In this document: positions 31,581-40,632 of the stretch, one piece after another
How positions within the stretch are numbered: position 1 is the stretch's first letter
Layout: the number at the start of each line of letters is the position of its first letter
NCBI RefSeq assembly: GCF_900095845.1
Contig: NZ_FMIX01000003.1
Coordinates: 186,001 to 250,000, forward strand
Direction: 5' to 3'
Length of the DNA stretch: 64,000 nt
From: Streptococcus timonensis
Lineage (GTDB): Bacteria > Bacillota > Bacilli > Lactobacillales > Streptococcaceae
Translations under genes and position numbers: made by a program
The notes under the pieces: generated by a model
The model's database searches: none
Told to the model about the DNA's origin: nothing
The model's input: the letters and a program-made list of their open reading frames with translations, nothing else

Positions 31581-31667
31581 TTTATAGAAGTGAAGTAAGC
31601 ATTCAATACGAATCAATACATAAGAAAAACGCTTATTCTAAGCGTTTTTTCTTTTTTCCAATTTCAA
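31581..31667 (+). repeat. Outer attR with displaced rpmG terminator
   Basis: FTEVK-equivalent codons (ttt ata gaa gtg aag taa, 31581-31598) are followed by the hairpin aaaaacgct / agcgtttttt (31625-31650). This probably marks the original chromosomal sequence downstream of rpmG. Confidence 0.82.
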
Positions 31668-31872
31668 AGTATTTCAAAGAAAATCAACTGAATAACTACA
31701 TTTTTTGTGTTGTTTTAAAAAATAGACATTTAATTAAAGCATATATTCGTGGGCATAAAATTTGTGTACGCTCTCATATTATGATATACTGAATGTAATC
31801 AAAAGATATTTTGTGAACACAGAATAACAGAATACAGTTTTTGATTAAAAGAAAGGAGGCACATATCATATT
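31668..31872. promoter_or_regulatory. Promoter region of the stress operon
   Basis: About 200 bp of AT-rich DNA without a gene. It contains a plausible -10 (TATGATATACT region near 31785) and an AAAGGAGG ribosome-binding site before the GlsB-like gene. Confidence 0.45.
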
Positions 31873-32112
31873 ATGTTGTGGTCCATTATTGTAGGAGGCT
31901 TTATCGGCCTTGCAGCAGGCTCAATCACAAAAAAAGGTGGCTCAATGGGAGTAATTGCTAATATTTTTGCCGGTTTAATTGGGTCATCTGTCGGTCAATC
32001 GCTTTTTGGGACATGGGGACCTTCTCTAGCAGGAATGTCACTTATTCCATCGATTGCTGGTGCGGTGATTGTTGTCGCTGTAGTATCATTCTTTTTGGGT
32101 AAAAAAGGTTAA
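31873..32112 (+). CDS. GlsB/YeaQ/YmgE-family membrane protein
   Basis: 79 residues, almost entirely hydrophobic and Gly-rich, MLWSIIVGGFIGLAAGSITK onward, with the GLIGSSVGQSLFG motif of the 'transglycosylase-associated' family. There are three short membrane segments. It heads the stress operon with AmaP, DUF2273, Gls24 and CsbD. A second member of the family lies at 57886. Confidence 0.9.
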   Translation: MLWSIIVGGFIGLAAGSITKKGGSMGVIANIFAGLIGSSVGQSLFGTWGPSLAGMSLIPSIAGAVIVVAVVSFFLGKKG

Positions 32113-32198
32113 CTTTTTACTCAATCATAAACTATAGATTTAAATTTAGTATTGACGGGTAAACCTATAGTTTAGTGCTTTAATTGAAAGGATTTTAT

Positions 32199-32762
32199 AT
32201 GTCAAAATCAAAGAAAATAGTATTACTTATTTTCTGTATTCTAGTCTTGACAATTTTCCTTCCTATTTTGATAGATTACCAACAAGTTAGTGATTTAGGA
32301 ATTCAATTAACTAGCTGGAGACAGACTGCTATTGAATATTATCTTGCTAGATATATCTTTTGGGGGCTTCTAGTCCTATCTATCTTCGTTTTATTATGGA
32401 TGTTAGTAATCCTGTTTTATCCTAGACAATATCTAGAAATAAAACTTGGAACTAAAGACGATAAATTGAAGTTAAAAAATTCAGCTATCGAAGGTTTTGT
32501 TCGATGCTTACTGAATGAACATCGAATAATTAAAGAACCAAAAATCAAAGTACATACTCGAAAAAAGAAATGTTTCGTTTATGTAGAAGGTACAGCTGTT
32601 CTTTCAGATAACATTGCTAACAAATTTGAAGTAGTCCAAAATGAAATAACTCGAGGCTTAAAAGAGTTCTTTGGTATGGATCGAGAGGTTAAACTGGAAG
32701 TTTCAGTAAAAGAATATGACCCTCAAAAAGCAACCAAGAAGATTGTTAGTCGTGTAAAGTAA
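32199..32762 (+). CDS. amaP: Alkaline shock membrane anchor protein AmaP
   Basis: 187 residues with two membrane segments (about 8-25 and 53-77) and a cytosolic domain (ending VSVKEYDPQKATKKIVSRVK). In related firmicutes AmaP tethers Asp23/Gls24 protein to the membrane. The ATG at 32199 follows GAAAGGA; an upstream TTG start is unlikely. Confidence 0.88.
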   Translation: MSKSKKIVLLIFCILVLTIFLPILIDYQQVSDLGIQLTSWRQTAIEYYLARYIFWGLLVLSIFVLLWMLVILFYPRQYLEIKLGTKDDKLKLKNSAIEGFVRCLLNEHRIIKEPKIKVHTRKKKCFVYVEGTAVLSDNIANKFEVVQNEITRGLKEFFGMDREVKLEVSVKEYDPQKATKKIVSRVK

Positions 32763-32773
32763 GGAAGTAAAAA

Positions 32774-32944
32774 ATGGAATTGTTTAAAAAATACCAATAT
32801 CCAATTCTATGTGGTATAACAGGTATTCTTCTAGCTTGCTTCATCCTGTCCTTTGGATTTTTTAAAACACTATTTGTTTTAATTTGTGGGACATTAGGGA
32901 TTGGATTCGGATACTATGTTCAGAAAAATTATTTAAATAAATAA
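32774..32944 (+). CDS. DUF2273 small membrane protein
   Basis: 56 residues, MELFKKYQYPILCGITGILL onward, with two hydrophobic segments and a GFGYYVQKNYLNK tail. This small gene always accompanies amaP and asp23 in firmicute stress operons. The ribosome-binding site is AAGGAAG. Confidence 0.85.
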   Translation: MELFKKYQYPILCGITGILLACFILSFGFFKTLFVLICGTLGIGFGYYVQKNYLNK

Positions 32945-32955
32945 AGGAGTTTTAT

Positions 32956-33573
32956 ATGTCAAACGTAGAAAAAAATGTAAATGTAGATACTGAAAAGAAA
33001 GATGTAGTCGTTTCTAAAGATGTTCGAGGAGAATTAACTTACGAAGATAAAGTGATTCAAAAAATTATCGGTCTTTCACTAGAAAAAGTCCCAGGACTAT
33101 TACATGTTGACGGTGGATTCTTCTCAAATCTTACAGAAAAACTTGTTAATACTAACGATGTAACACACGGTGTTAAAGTTGAAGTTGGTAAAGAACAAGT
33201 AGCAGTTGACTTGAACGTTATCGTAGAGTACAGAAAAAACGTTCCAACTCTATACAATCAAATTAAAGAAGTTATCGTTTCAGAAGTTGCGAAAATGACT
33301 GATCTAGAAGTAGTTGAGGTTAACGTTAATGTTGTTGACATCAAAACTAAAGAACAATATGAGGCAGACTCAGTTAGCCTTCAAGATCGTGTAACTGACG
33401 TGGCAGAATCAACAGGCGAGTTCGCGTCAGAACAATTCTCTAGAGTAAAAGCTGGAATCGGTTCAGGTGTTGAAAAACTTGGCGAAGGTGCTGAATTCGT
33501 TCAAGAAAAAGTTGGCCAAGGTGTTGAAACTGTTAAAGACGCTGCAGCCAAAGCAGAACCACGTGTACACTAA
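32956..33573 (+). CDS. Asp23/Gls24 family envelope stress protein
   Basis: 205 residues. The central Asp23 domain (about 25-135) includes GELTYEDKVIQKIIGLSLEK, VPGLLHVDGGFFSNL, and VEYRKNVPTLYNQIKEVIVSEV. The Ala/Glu/Val-rich C-terminal tail is predicted helical. It is anchored at the membrane by AmaP in homologous systems and linked to envelope, bile and alkaline stress. Confidence 0.93.
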   Translation: MSNVEKNVNVDTEKKDVVVSKDVRGELTYEDKVIQKIIGLSLEKVPGLLHVDGGFFSNLTEKLVNTNDVTHGVKVEVGKEQVAVDLNVIVEYRKNVPTLYNQIKEVIVSEVAKMTDLEVVEVNVNVVDIKTKEQYEADSVSLQDRVTDVAESTGEFASEQFSRVKAGIGSGVEKLGEGAEFVQEKVGQGVETVKDAAAKAEPRVH

Positions 33574-33610
33574 TTTATAATTTAGAAAAAAATAAAAGGA
33601 GAACATACTT

Positions 33611-33817
33611 ATGTCTACAGAAGAAAAATTAAACCAAGCAGCAGGATCTATCAAAGAAGGTGTTGGAAAATTGGTAGGCGATAAAGAACTTGAAAGCGAA
33701 GGGGCAACAGAAAAAGTTATTTCTAAAGTTAAAGAAGTTGCTGAAGATGCAAAAGATGCTGTAGAAGGTGTCGTTGAAGGTGTTAAAAACATGCTTCATA
33801 AAGACGATGCTAAATAA
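33611..33817 (+). CDS. CsbD-family stress protein
   Basis: 68 residues with the CsbD start, [20 protein letters not shown], and a helical Lys/Glu/Val-rich remainder. It is the last gene of the stress operon, closed by a terminator at 33849-33876. Biochemical role unknown. Confidence 0.9.
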   Translation: MSTEEKLNQAAGSIKEGVGKLVGDKELESEGATEKVISKVKEVAEDAKDAVEGVVEGVKNMLHKDDAK

Positions 33818-33848
33818 TAAAATTTAGCTAATCTTGCTATTTTTCTCG

Positions 33849-33876
33849 AAAACACTCCCAGCTAGGGGGTGTTTTT
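33849..33876 (+). terminator. Terminator of the stress operon
   Basis: Stem aaaacactccc / gggggtgtttt with a T-run. Confidence 0.82.
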
Positions 33877-33954
33877 GTCAATGTACATTTGTCAGAGACA
33901 ATATCGCAGCTAACATGGATTGCAATTTTACTAATTTAAACATCTTATAATATA

Positions 33955-33988
33955 AAAGGTAGTAAGAGAAAATCTTACTACCTTTTTT
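33955..33988. terminator. Bidirectional terminator between the stress operon and the exporter operon
   Basis: Stem aaaaggtagtaaga / tcttactacctttt, 14 perfect base pairs with A- and T-runs on either side. Confidence 0.88.
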
Positions 33989-34027
33989 GAACTATAAACC
34001 TAGTTTACTAAACTAATTCAAGCAATG

Positions 34028-34840
34028 TTAACCTCTGGTATCTTTTTCAACTGATTTTAATAGTTTACTTGCGAGATAGGCTAAAAGAATAGAGAAAGCA
34101 ACTAATAGAATCCAAGCAACTAATAAATTTACTTGTACTTTTGTTGAGGTGCTGAAAAATGATCCTCCCTCTTTAAAGCCAGCTAAGTCTAAAAGCCCAT
34201 CGAAACTATAACGACTAAGTGTAAAATAAGATAAGAACTGTAAAAAGCCATTTAAGGGGATATTTCCGGCAAAGAGAAATTGAAGGAGAATGACAAAGGG
34301 CATTACAGTCATTGCCTTTTCGACATTTTTAACGATTGAAGAGACAAATAGACCTAAAGCATCTGCCGAATAAATGGTTAAAAATATAGTTAGGAAATAA
34401 GAGATGAATCGTAAACTATCATTATCAAAGATAGTCTTAAATTCTGAAATCGAGTGGTGATAGAAGAGGAATAAAATACTGGAGAAGATAAGGGCTTGAA
34501 TTAGAGAAACAAGGGCTTGGAATAACATGTGGGCGAACATATAAGATGACAGGTTCATTCCCCCTCGGTATTCGTGCTTGATAATATCTCTTTCTTTACA
34601 AATCAATGTAATAGAATTAAAAACTCCTATCCAAATACAAGCACAAACAATAATGAATGAAGTGGATTTCACTTCTGAACTTAAGCCAGTTGAGAAGCCG
34701 TTTTCTCCAGCAACAATACATGTAACCAGGGCAATGATGGCAGTACTTATAAAAGAATACCATCCGTTAGAATTTAAAAAATTTCGTTTAAATTTACCCA
34801 AATAAATCAAAATTTGTTCTTTGTTCGATGCATAATTCAT
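34028..34840 (-). CDS. ABC-2 type permease of a zinc-ribbon exporter
   Basis: 270 residues with six predicted membrane segments (about 28-48, 62-80, 103-125, 141-163, 172-195 and 235-260). It lies one base after the ATPase gene in the same operon. One half-size permease paired with one ATPase fits an ABCG-like homodimer arrangement. Substrate unknown. Confidence 0.82.
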   Translation of the reverse strand: MNYASNKEQILIYLGKFKRNFLNSNGWYSFISTAIIALVTCIVAGENGFSTGLSSEVKSTSFIIVCACIWIGVFNSITLICKERDIIKHEYRGGMNLSSYMFAHMLFQALVSLIQALIFSSILFLFYHHSISEFKTIFDNDSLRFISYFLTIFLTIYSADALGLFVSSIVKNVEKAMTVMPFVILLQFLFAGNIPLNGFLQFLSYFTLSRYSFDGLLDLAGFKEGGSFFSTSTKVQVNLLVAWILLVAFSILLAYLASKLLKSVEKDTRG

Positions 34841-34841
34841 C

Positions 34842-36434
34842 TTAATCTCCTTTATATTTTCTATATTTTTCGATGTAGTAATCTGGAGTTTGCTCTACTT
34901 CCGATACAACAAGTTCAAGTTGGTTGACATCAAAGAATTCTAGGGTATCTTCTACGGAGCCATAAAAGGCCAGTTTACCACAAGCTTCTTCCTCACTTTT
35001 AGCGAGAACTAATACTTTATCAAATAATTCTGGGGTTCGATCTGGACTATGTGAGATAACAAAGACAATCTTATTGTCATCTGCGATACTCCTTAAGCTA
35101 GCCATAATTGAACGAGCATTACTACCGTCTACTCCAGAATCTGGCTCATCTAAAACAAATACAACGGGATCTGCAATATACTCAGTCGCAATGCTCAATC
35201 TTTTTTTCTCTCCGCCGCTTAATGCAGATACCAAGGCATCTTTTTTCTTTGTTAGTTTGACTGTTTCTAGTACTTTTGAGATTTTTTCTTCTAATAAAGC
35301 GGGGTCCTTGGTAAAGTCTCGCACGAGTTTCATCTCTGCTGCATTTTTCAGAGTCATATAAACACTATCTTTTTCACGATGAAGACTAAATTGAGGAACA
35401 TTGGCAATCATTCTTCGAACTTTGTCAAATTGATTATAGATGTTTATATTTCCTAATAAGATATCAGCATCCGCTTTTTCTATGCCCATGATTGCATTGA
35501 TTAGTGTGGTTTTACCTGCTCCTGAACCACCTAAAATGAGTACGATTTCCCCAGAGGAAACTTGAAAGTCAATCTCTGATAATAAAAGCTTATCTCCTGC
35601 GAGACGTTTTCGAATTAGAACAGATAGCTGAGTATCTTGTGCAATCCTGTTGATATTGTCTGCGAGACTCTTTTCTTGAGCTTCAGTTAATTCTGGTTGA
35701 AAAACTAAGCAATTATTATAAAGGATGAAGAGTCGATGATTTATGGATACTAAATCATAATTATTTAGGTATGCTTTATCCTTAAGTAGACTATTATTCA
35801 AATAAACCGTGTCCCCGAGGGGGTGGACATATATATTACCGTTGTCTAGAACTTCGAAATGACTGCTGCTTTTTTCCCCTAGACTTGAGTTGATTTCCTC
35901 ATGTTTCCATTCGATATCCTTCTGATTCATGAGACTAAAAATATAAATAGTATCATCAACTCGGAGAGTATCTCGGTTATTTAGGTAGTGTTTTTTACCA
36001 ATATCAATTTTTCTATTGTTTACAGAGATGACTTCTGTATCACTCTGTAAATAGTAACCAATATGATCTTTTTCTAATAAAATATTCTCATCATCATTCA
36101 AAATTTCAGTTATTTCCTTGGTCACAACACTAGCTTCTTTGAGAACGAAGGTAAAAAAGGAAATTGTATGATCTTGAACTTCCTCTCCTTTGTCTAATTT
36201 TTCAGAGATCGTTTCTTTTATCCTATCACCCATATGTTTGAGGGTTGATGGCATTTTGAAAGGAATGTTTTTGTTTTCTTGATCATTGTCTCTATAAATT
36301 TTATCGACATACTTTAAGTCCACCTTGGGTTTTGTATTATCTATATATTCTCCACAAAAAGGACAGAACTTCCAACCGATTCCAATATTTTTGAAACAGC
36401 TAGGACATTTTGATTTTACAATATAATCCTTCAT
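34842..36434 (-). CDS. ABC transporter ATPase with zinc ribbon and FHA-like N-terminal region
   Basis: 530 residues. A zinc ribbon lies at 10-27 (C10, C13, C24, C27). Two beta-rich repeats at about 110-165 and 175-245, ending in IYIFSL and LFILYN, look like FHA or FHA-related folds. An ABC ATPase follows at about 270-500: Walker A GGSGAGKTT with K308, signature ALSGGEKKRLS, Walker B VFVLDEPDSG and the switch His in VISHSPD. The ATPase is of the ABCG/white type. The extra domains suggest regulation by phosphorylation or a partner. Substrate unknown. Confidence 0.85.
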   Translation of the reverse strand: MKDYIVKSKCPSCFKNIGIGWKFCPFCGEYIDNTKPKVDLKYVDKIYRDNDQENKNIPFKMPSTLKHMGDRIKETISEKLDKGEEVQDHTISFFTFVLKEASVVTKEITEILNDDENILLEKDHIGYYLQSDTEVISVNNRKIDIGKKHYLNNRDTLRVDDTIYIFSLMNQKDIEWKHEEINSSLGEKSSSHFEVLDNGNIYVHPLGDTVYLNNSLLKDKAYLNNYDLVSINHRLFILYNNCLVFQPELTEAQEKSLADNINRIAQDTQLSVLIRKRLAGDKLLLSEIDFQVSSGEIVLILGGSGAGKTTLINAIMGIEKADADILLGNINIYNQFDKVRRMIANVPQFSLHREKDSVYMTLKNAAEMKLVRDFTKDPALLEEKISKVLETVKLTKKKDALVSALSGGEKKRLSIATEYIADPVVFVLDEPDSGVDGSNARSIMASLRSIADDNKIVFVISHSPDRTPELFDKVLVLAKSEEEACGKLAFYGSVEDTLEFFDVNQLELVVSEVEQTPDYYIEKYRKYKGD

Positions 36435-36441
36435 TTCGACT

Positions 36442-36813
36442 CTACTTTACTACTTTTCCACAATTTATACAAAATTCAAAGGTTTTTGATAGACTTGTTC
36501 CGCAATGGGGGCAAGAAACTAAATCTTGACTAGATGAATCAATAGATTTTTGAAGAGAAATCTGCTCCTGAAAGAGCTTAGTGATTTCAGCAATTTCAGT
36601 TGAATAGAGAGGATTTTTCTTTATTTCTTCTAAATGTTCTTCAACAAATTTGATACCAATTAACCGATACAAGTCATTAATTTGATTTTGTAGTACTTGA
36701 ATTTCCTTTTTCTTACGAAGGTTTTCTGCATTTTGTTTTCCTTCTGAAATGACAGTATTAGTTGTCTCTTTGACAAGTCTAGCTCCATCTTTCAATTGAT
36801 CTAAAAAAGCCAT
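36442..36813 (-). CDS. Zinc-ribbon coiled-coil protein
   Basis: 123 residues. The helical N-terminal 90 residues (FLDQLKDGARLVKETTNTVI) precede a C-terminal zinc ribbon (SCPHCGTSLSKTFEFCINCG, two C-x2-C pairs). It is the first gene of the exporter operon, 7 bp before the ATPase, which carries a similar ribbon. It is probably an accessory or regulatory subunit. Confidence 0.8.
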   Translation of the reverse strand: MAFLDQLKDGARLVKETTNTVISEGKQNAENLRKKKEIQVLQNQINDLYRLIGIKFVEEHLEEIKKNPLYSTEIAEITKLFQEQISLQKSIDSSSQDLVSCPHCGTSLSKTFEFCINCGKVVK

Positions 36814-36981
36814 CTTTTCTCCTCATCAATACTTGTTTTTGGTATATATTTCATTTGATTCCAGTATAACACATATGATAATATTATCAAAATTTCTCTA
36901 TGTTCTACTAATGTAATTTACAGACTCTTATTTCCCAAACTTAGAATCTTGTTCTTATTTTTGAGAGCGCTTGAAATATGG

Positions 36982-36987
36982 TATAAT
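36982..36987 (+). promoter_or_regulatory. Extended -10 of the DUF624-HK-RR operon
   Basis: TGG-TATAAT, 30 bp before the GTG start of the DUF624 gene. Confidence 0.65.
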
Positions 36988-37016
36988 AGGACTAGATTAT
37001 TTTTAGGAGGCAAACT

Positions 37017-37631
37017 GTGGGAAATTTTCTTGAGCTAGTCTTTCATCGTTTCTTTTTAGGAATGATTGTATCTGTTTATTTCTGGCTACTAACCTTGGCA
37101 GGAGGTGTGATTTTTGGTATGGCACCAGCTAGTGCAACTATCATGAGTTTATACGCAGAACATGGCTACTCTTATCGTTCTTATCGTTTTAAAGAAACCT
37201 GGTCTCTTTATAAGAACAATTTTATAAAAAGCAATCTGACTTTCTATACATTTTTAATTTTTGGATTAGTTCTAGTTTATGGTCTTTATCTTATGGTTCA
37301 ATTGCCTAATCAAACCATCTTACATTTAGCAGCAACTTTTCTGAATTTATTTATCTTAGCAATGGTGTTTTTGGCTTATACAGTGTCCTTGAAATTACAG
37401 GTTTATTTTGATCTGTCCTACCAAAACACTCTAAAGTTAGCTTTTATTGGAATTTTTATGAGTCTATCTGCCGTGATAAAGGTGCTATTGGGCAGTGTTT
37501 TGCTCGGAGTTATTACCTATTACATGCCGGCCCTGTTCTTCTTTGTAGGGATTGGAATGTGGCATTTCTTTATTAGTGATATATTGGAGCCGGTTTATGA
37601 AAGCATTCATGAAAAAATGGCAAGCAAATAA
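37017..37631 (+). CDS. DUF624 (YesL-like) membrane protein
   Basis: 204 residues from a GTG preceded by TTAGGAGG. It has about five membrane segments. DUF624 proteins are typically encoded beside YesM/YesN-type two-component systems and carbohydrate transporters. Here the gene overlaps the kinase gene by 35 bp, so the two are coupled. Confidence 0.87.
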   Translation: MGNFLELVFHRFFLGMIVSVYFWLLTLAGGVIFGMAPASATIMSLYAEHGYSYRSYRFKETWSLYKNNFIKSNLTFYTFLIFGLVLVYGLYLMVQLPNQTILHLAATFLNLFILAMVFLAYTVSLKLQVYFDLSYQNTLKLAFIGIFMSLSAVIKVLLGSVLLGVITYYMPALFFFVGIGMWHFFISDILEPVYESIHEKMASK

Positions 37632-39282
37632 GACAAAACAGTTTCGTCTTCACTCGCTTCTTAGAATCTATAGTTTAGTTATGATTGCCATCATTTCCAG
37701 TTTTGCTCTATTGCTAGCCTATGCAGACTGGGATGCTCGTGAGAAGGAAGCTGATCGAGTCGGGCAGCGAGTTCTAGCAAGGACCATTAGCGAGGTTGAG
37801 TACTACTATCGAGAGTCGGCACGCCTTGCCCAGGCTTTGGTAGAGAATCAAGCTAGGATTGAGGGGATTTATAAATACTTTAGTCTTAGTACACCAGATT
37901 ATTTCTACTGGCAGTTGGAACGTAAGGCATCGCCATATATTTCAGTGTCTATTTATGAAAATATCGATGATCTCTATGTACGTAATGATTTTGTGACAGG
38001 TGTTTCGATTGTCTTACAAGATTCGACGGAAGTCTTTGTATCGAAAAGAGATAACAGGGGTGGCTACAAAGTTTTAGCAGAAGATTTCAAACCGAATGCA
38101 GATAGCTTCGCCATTCCTGTATCCGACCCTGTATCCGACCAAGCTTTAGGTGTTATTTATATTTCCATTCAGTCTGAAGTTCTATATAAAGCTGTTGATA
38201 ATACAAGAGGCACAGTTCCCATAGCTGTAACAATCACCTCACCTTTCGAAACTGATATGTTTCATCTGGGTGAAAAGGGCCCTAATGAAGACTGGTTAGT
38301 GGGGGTCACCTCCCATGGCTATCAAGTCCAAGTGGCAGTGCCCCAAAGTTATGTCTTAAAGGGAAGTCTAGCAAGTTCAGCTCTTATATTGGGATTAAGC
38401 GCGCTTTTTATCGTTATTTTACACATAACTTTGAAAAGAACTTTTTCAAATTATCAAGATCAGGTAGTTGATTTAGTGGATTCGATTCAGGCCATTGCCA
38501 AAGGTGAGCAGACCAAGAGAATTGATACGTCCAAAAAGGACCAAGAATTGCTTTTGATTGCAGAGACAACAAATGATATGTTGGATCGTCTGGAAAAAAA
38601 TATCCACGATATTTATCAATTGGAACTGAGTCAGAAGGATGCAAACATGCGAGCTCTCCAAGCTCAGATAAATCCGCATTTTATGTATAACACTCTTGAA
38701 TTTTTAAGGATGTATGCGGTCATGGAGAGTCAAAATGAACTGGCAGATATTATTTATGAATTTAGTAGTTTACTTCGGAATAATATTTCTGATGAGCGTG
38801 AGACCACACTTGAAAAGGAAGTAGAATTTTGTCGGAAATACAGTTATCTCTGTATGGTTCGCTATCCTAAATCAATTGCCTATGGATTTAAAATTGATTC
38901 AGGTATTGAGGAAATGAGAATTCCAAAATTTACCTTACAACCATTGGTGGAAAATTATTTCGCTCATGGAGTGGACCATCGAAGATCCGACAATGTCATT
39001 AGTATTAAAGCTTTGAGAAAAGACGGTCATGTTGAAATTCTAGTGGTGGATAATGGACGTGGGATGTCTGCTGAGAAGTTAGCTGAAATCCAAGCTAAAT
39101 TAGCCAAACGAACGTTCGAACCTACTGAGGATTATAGTAACGGACGGAAGTCTATAGGTATTGTCAATGTACATGAGCGTTTTATGCTTTACTTTGGGGA
39201 ACGATACCAGATTAGTGTAGAATCTGGTGAACAAGAAGGTGTACAATATCGAATCACCATTCAAGATGAGGAGAAAGGTTAA
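37597..39282 (+). CDS. YesM-type sensor histidine kinase
   Basis: 561 residues. Two membrane segments (about 25-48 and 265-285) flank an extracellular sensor domain. A HAMP-like region follows, then a His_kinase domain with H361 in QINPHFMYNTLEFLRMYAVM, and an HATPase domain (LVENYFAHGVDH, VVDNGRGMSAEKL, SIGIVNVHERF). The start at 37597 follows TTGGAG. Gene order (DUF624, kinase, regulator, membrane protein, nrdI) fits what I recall of the pneumococcal TCS07 locus. Signal unknown; relatives sense glycans. Confidence 0.92.
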   Translation: MKAFMKKWQANKTKQFRLHSLLRIYSLVMIAIISSFALLLAYADWDAREKEADRVGQRVLARTISEVEYYYRESARLAQALVENQARIEGIYKYFSLSTPDYFYWQLERKASPYISVSIYENIDDLYVRNDFVTGVSIVLQDSTEVFVSKRDNRGGYKVLAEDFKPNADSFAIPVSDPVSDQALGVIYISIQSEVLYKAVDNTRGTVPIAVTITSPFETDMFHLGEKGPNEDWLVGVTSHGYQVQVAVPQSYVLKGSLASSALILGLSALFIVILHITLKRTFSNYQDQVVDLVDSIQAIAKGEQTKRIDTSKKDQELLLIAETTNDMLDRLEKNIHDIYQLELSQKDANMRALQAQINPHFMYNTLEFLRMYAVMESQNELADIIYEFSSLLRNNISDERETTLEKEVEFCRKYSYLCMVRYPKSIAYGFKIDSGIEEMRIPKFTLQPLVENYFAHGVDHRRSDNVISIKALRKDGHVEILVVDNGRGMSAEKLAEIQAKLAKRTFEPTEDYSNGRKSIGIVNVHERFMLYFGERYQISVESGEQEGVQYRITIQDEEKG

Positions 39283-39284
39283 AC

Positions 39285-40571
39285 ATGTATAAAGTACTAT
39301 TAGTAGACGATGAGTACATGATAACAGAAGGGCTTAAGCGTTTAATTCCTTTTGAGAAGTGGGACATGGAAGTCGTTGCAACTGCTAACCATGCTGACGA
39401 AGCTTTAGACTATGTTAGAGAACACCCTGTGGATATTGTTATTTCTGACGTCAATATGCCTGACAAAACAGGACTCGAAATGATACAGGAGATGAAGAAT
39501 ATTCTACCAGATAGCTATTATATCCTTCTATCTGGGTATCAGGAATTTGACTACGTAAAAAAAGCGATGAACCTCAGCGTGGTCGATTATCTGGTTAAAC
39601 CAGTGGATAAAGTCGAATTAGGTAATATACTTGAAAAAATTGCCAATCAACTAGGTGAAAAAATCGAAGAACCCTTAATTTTAAGTCAGAAACTAGATGA
39701 GGAGGCTCTTCTTGCTCACTTATCTCATAAAGAAAACTGGTGGATTGGACTATCAAAAGATAAGCAGGGTGATTTCCTTATTCCATATTATGTGCTCGGA
39801 CAGGATTGGCAAATTGTATTTGCTGATAGAGAGTTTGAGGGCTTGCTTGTTATACCTTTTGAGAAACCGTATCAAGAGAACTTTGAAAAATGGAAGTTGG
39901 ATGTAGAGAAGGCTCTCTTCTATGGTTCAGTTAACCTGAATCAATCTGAAAGTCTATTTTCTTATTATGAACCAATCTACCGAGTTATTATCCAAGGAAA
40001 TCTCCAACAGATTATTGATGAATTGACCTTGCTTGAACAGATTGTTTTAGAGAATACGCCAAGAGTTTCGATTACTAAGCAGCTGTTTACCCAATTTATT
40101 ATGGATGTTTTCCATCTTTTTGAACATCTGAAAGCAGATGATATGACGGATATTGTCAAGAGAATACATGCCATTGTTGATTTTGAGGAATTAGTTGCTT
40201 TTACCAAGGAAATCTTGACTTCCTTCTTTGGACAATATCGAATGAATGAAAATGTAGTTAGTGTCTTAGAAGTAATTGGTAGAGATTATCAAAAAGAGCT
40301 ATCTCTAAAGGATATTAGTAAGGATCTCTTTATCAATCCAGTTTATCTAGGACAGTTGATTAAAAAGGAAACTAATTCTACATTTGCAGAGCTTCTCAAT
40401 AAACAACGGATTAAAGCAGCTCAGCAACTCTTGCTATCAACCAATGATAGTATTGAGGATATTTGCTATACAGTTGGTTATAGTAACGTAGGTTATTTTT
40501 ATAAAGTGTTTCGAAAACTTTGTGGCAAGTCTCCAAAGGCCTATCGAAAACAGATTGAGGTAACTGTATAA
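39285..40571 (+). CDS. YesN-type response regulator with AraC output domain
   Basis: 428 residues. The receiver domain (1-120) has phospho-acceptor D55 in IVISDVNMPDKTGLEM and the conserved Lys in VDYLVKPVDK. A middle domain (about 130-320) follows, then two AraC helix-turn-helices at the C-terminus (LSLKDISKDLFINPVYLGQL, then SIEDICYTVGYSNVGYFYKV). It starts 2 bp after the kinase gene. It probably activates a carbohydrate or surface-glycan locus; the target is not in this window. Confidence 0.93.
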   Translation: MYKVLLVDDEYMITEGLKRLIPFEKWDMEVVATANHADEALDYVREHPVDIVISDVNMPDKTGLEMIQEMKNILPDSYYILLSGYQEFDYVKKAMNLSVVDYLVKPVDKVELGNILEKIANQLGEKIEEPLILSQKLDEEALLAHLSHKENWWIGLSKDKQGDFLIPYYVLGQDWQIVFADREFEGLLVIPFEKPYQENFEKWKLDVEKALFYGSVNLNQSESLFSYYEPIYRVIIQGNLQQIIDELTLLEQIVLENTPRVSITKQLFTQFIMDVFHLFEHLKADDMTDIVKRIHAIVDFEELVAFTKEILTSFFGQYRMNENVVSVLEVIGRDYQKELSLKDISKDLFINPVYLGQLIKKETNSTFAELLNKQRIKAAQQLLLSTNDSIEDICYTVGYSNVGYFYKVFRKLCGKSPKAYRKQIEVTV

Positions 40572-40632
40572 GAATTGTCTTGCATCTGTAAAAATGCTAT
40601 AATACTAATAATCATTTTAGGAGGTTATCCTT

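Larger units (their letters stand above)
30217..31598. mobile_element. Cis-mobilizable element (CIME) carrying cadmium resistance
   Basis: A 1.38 kb segment between two rpmG 3'-end copies. It has arm-type repeats 93 bp inside its left end (30310-30335) and 70 bp inside its right end (31487-31510), the same architecture as the ICE, but no integrase, excisionase or transfer gene. It is best read as the remnant of an earlier related element that could be mobilised by the neighbouring ICE integrase. Confidence 0.75.
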
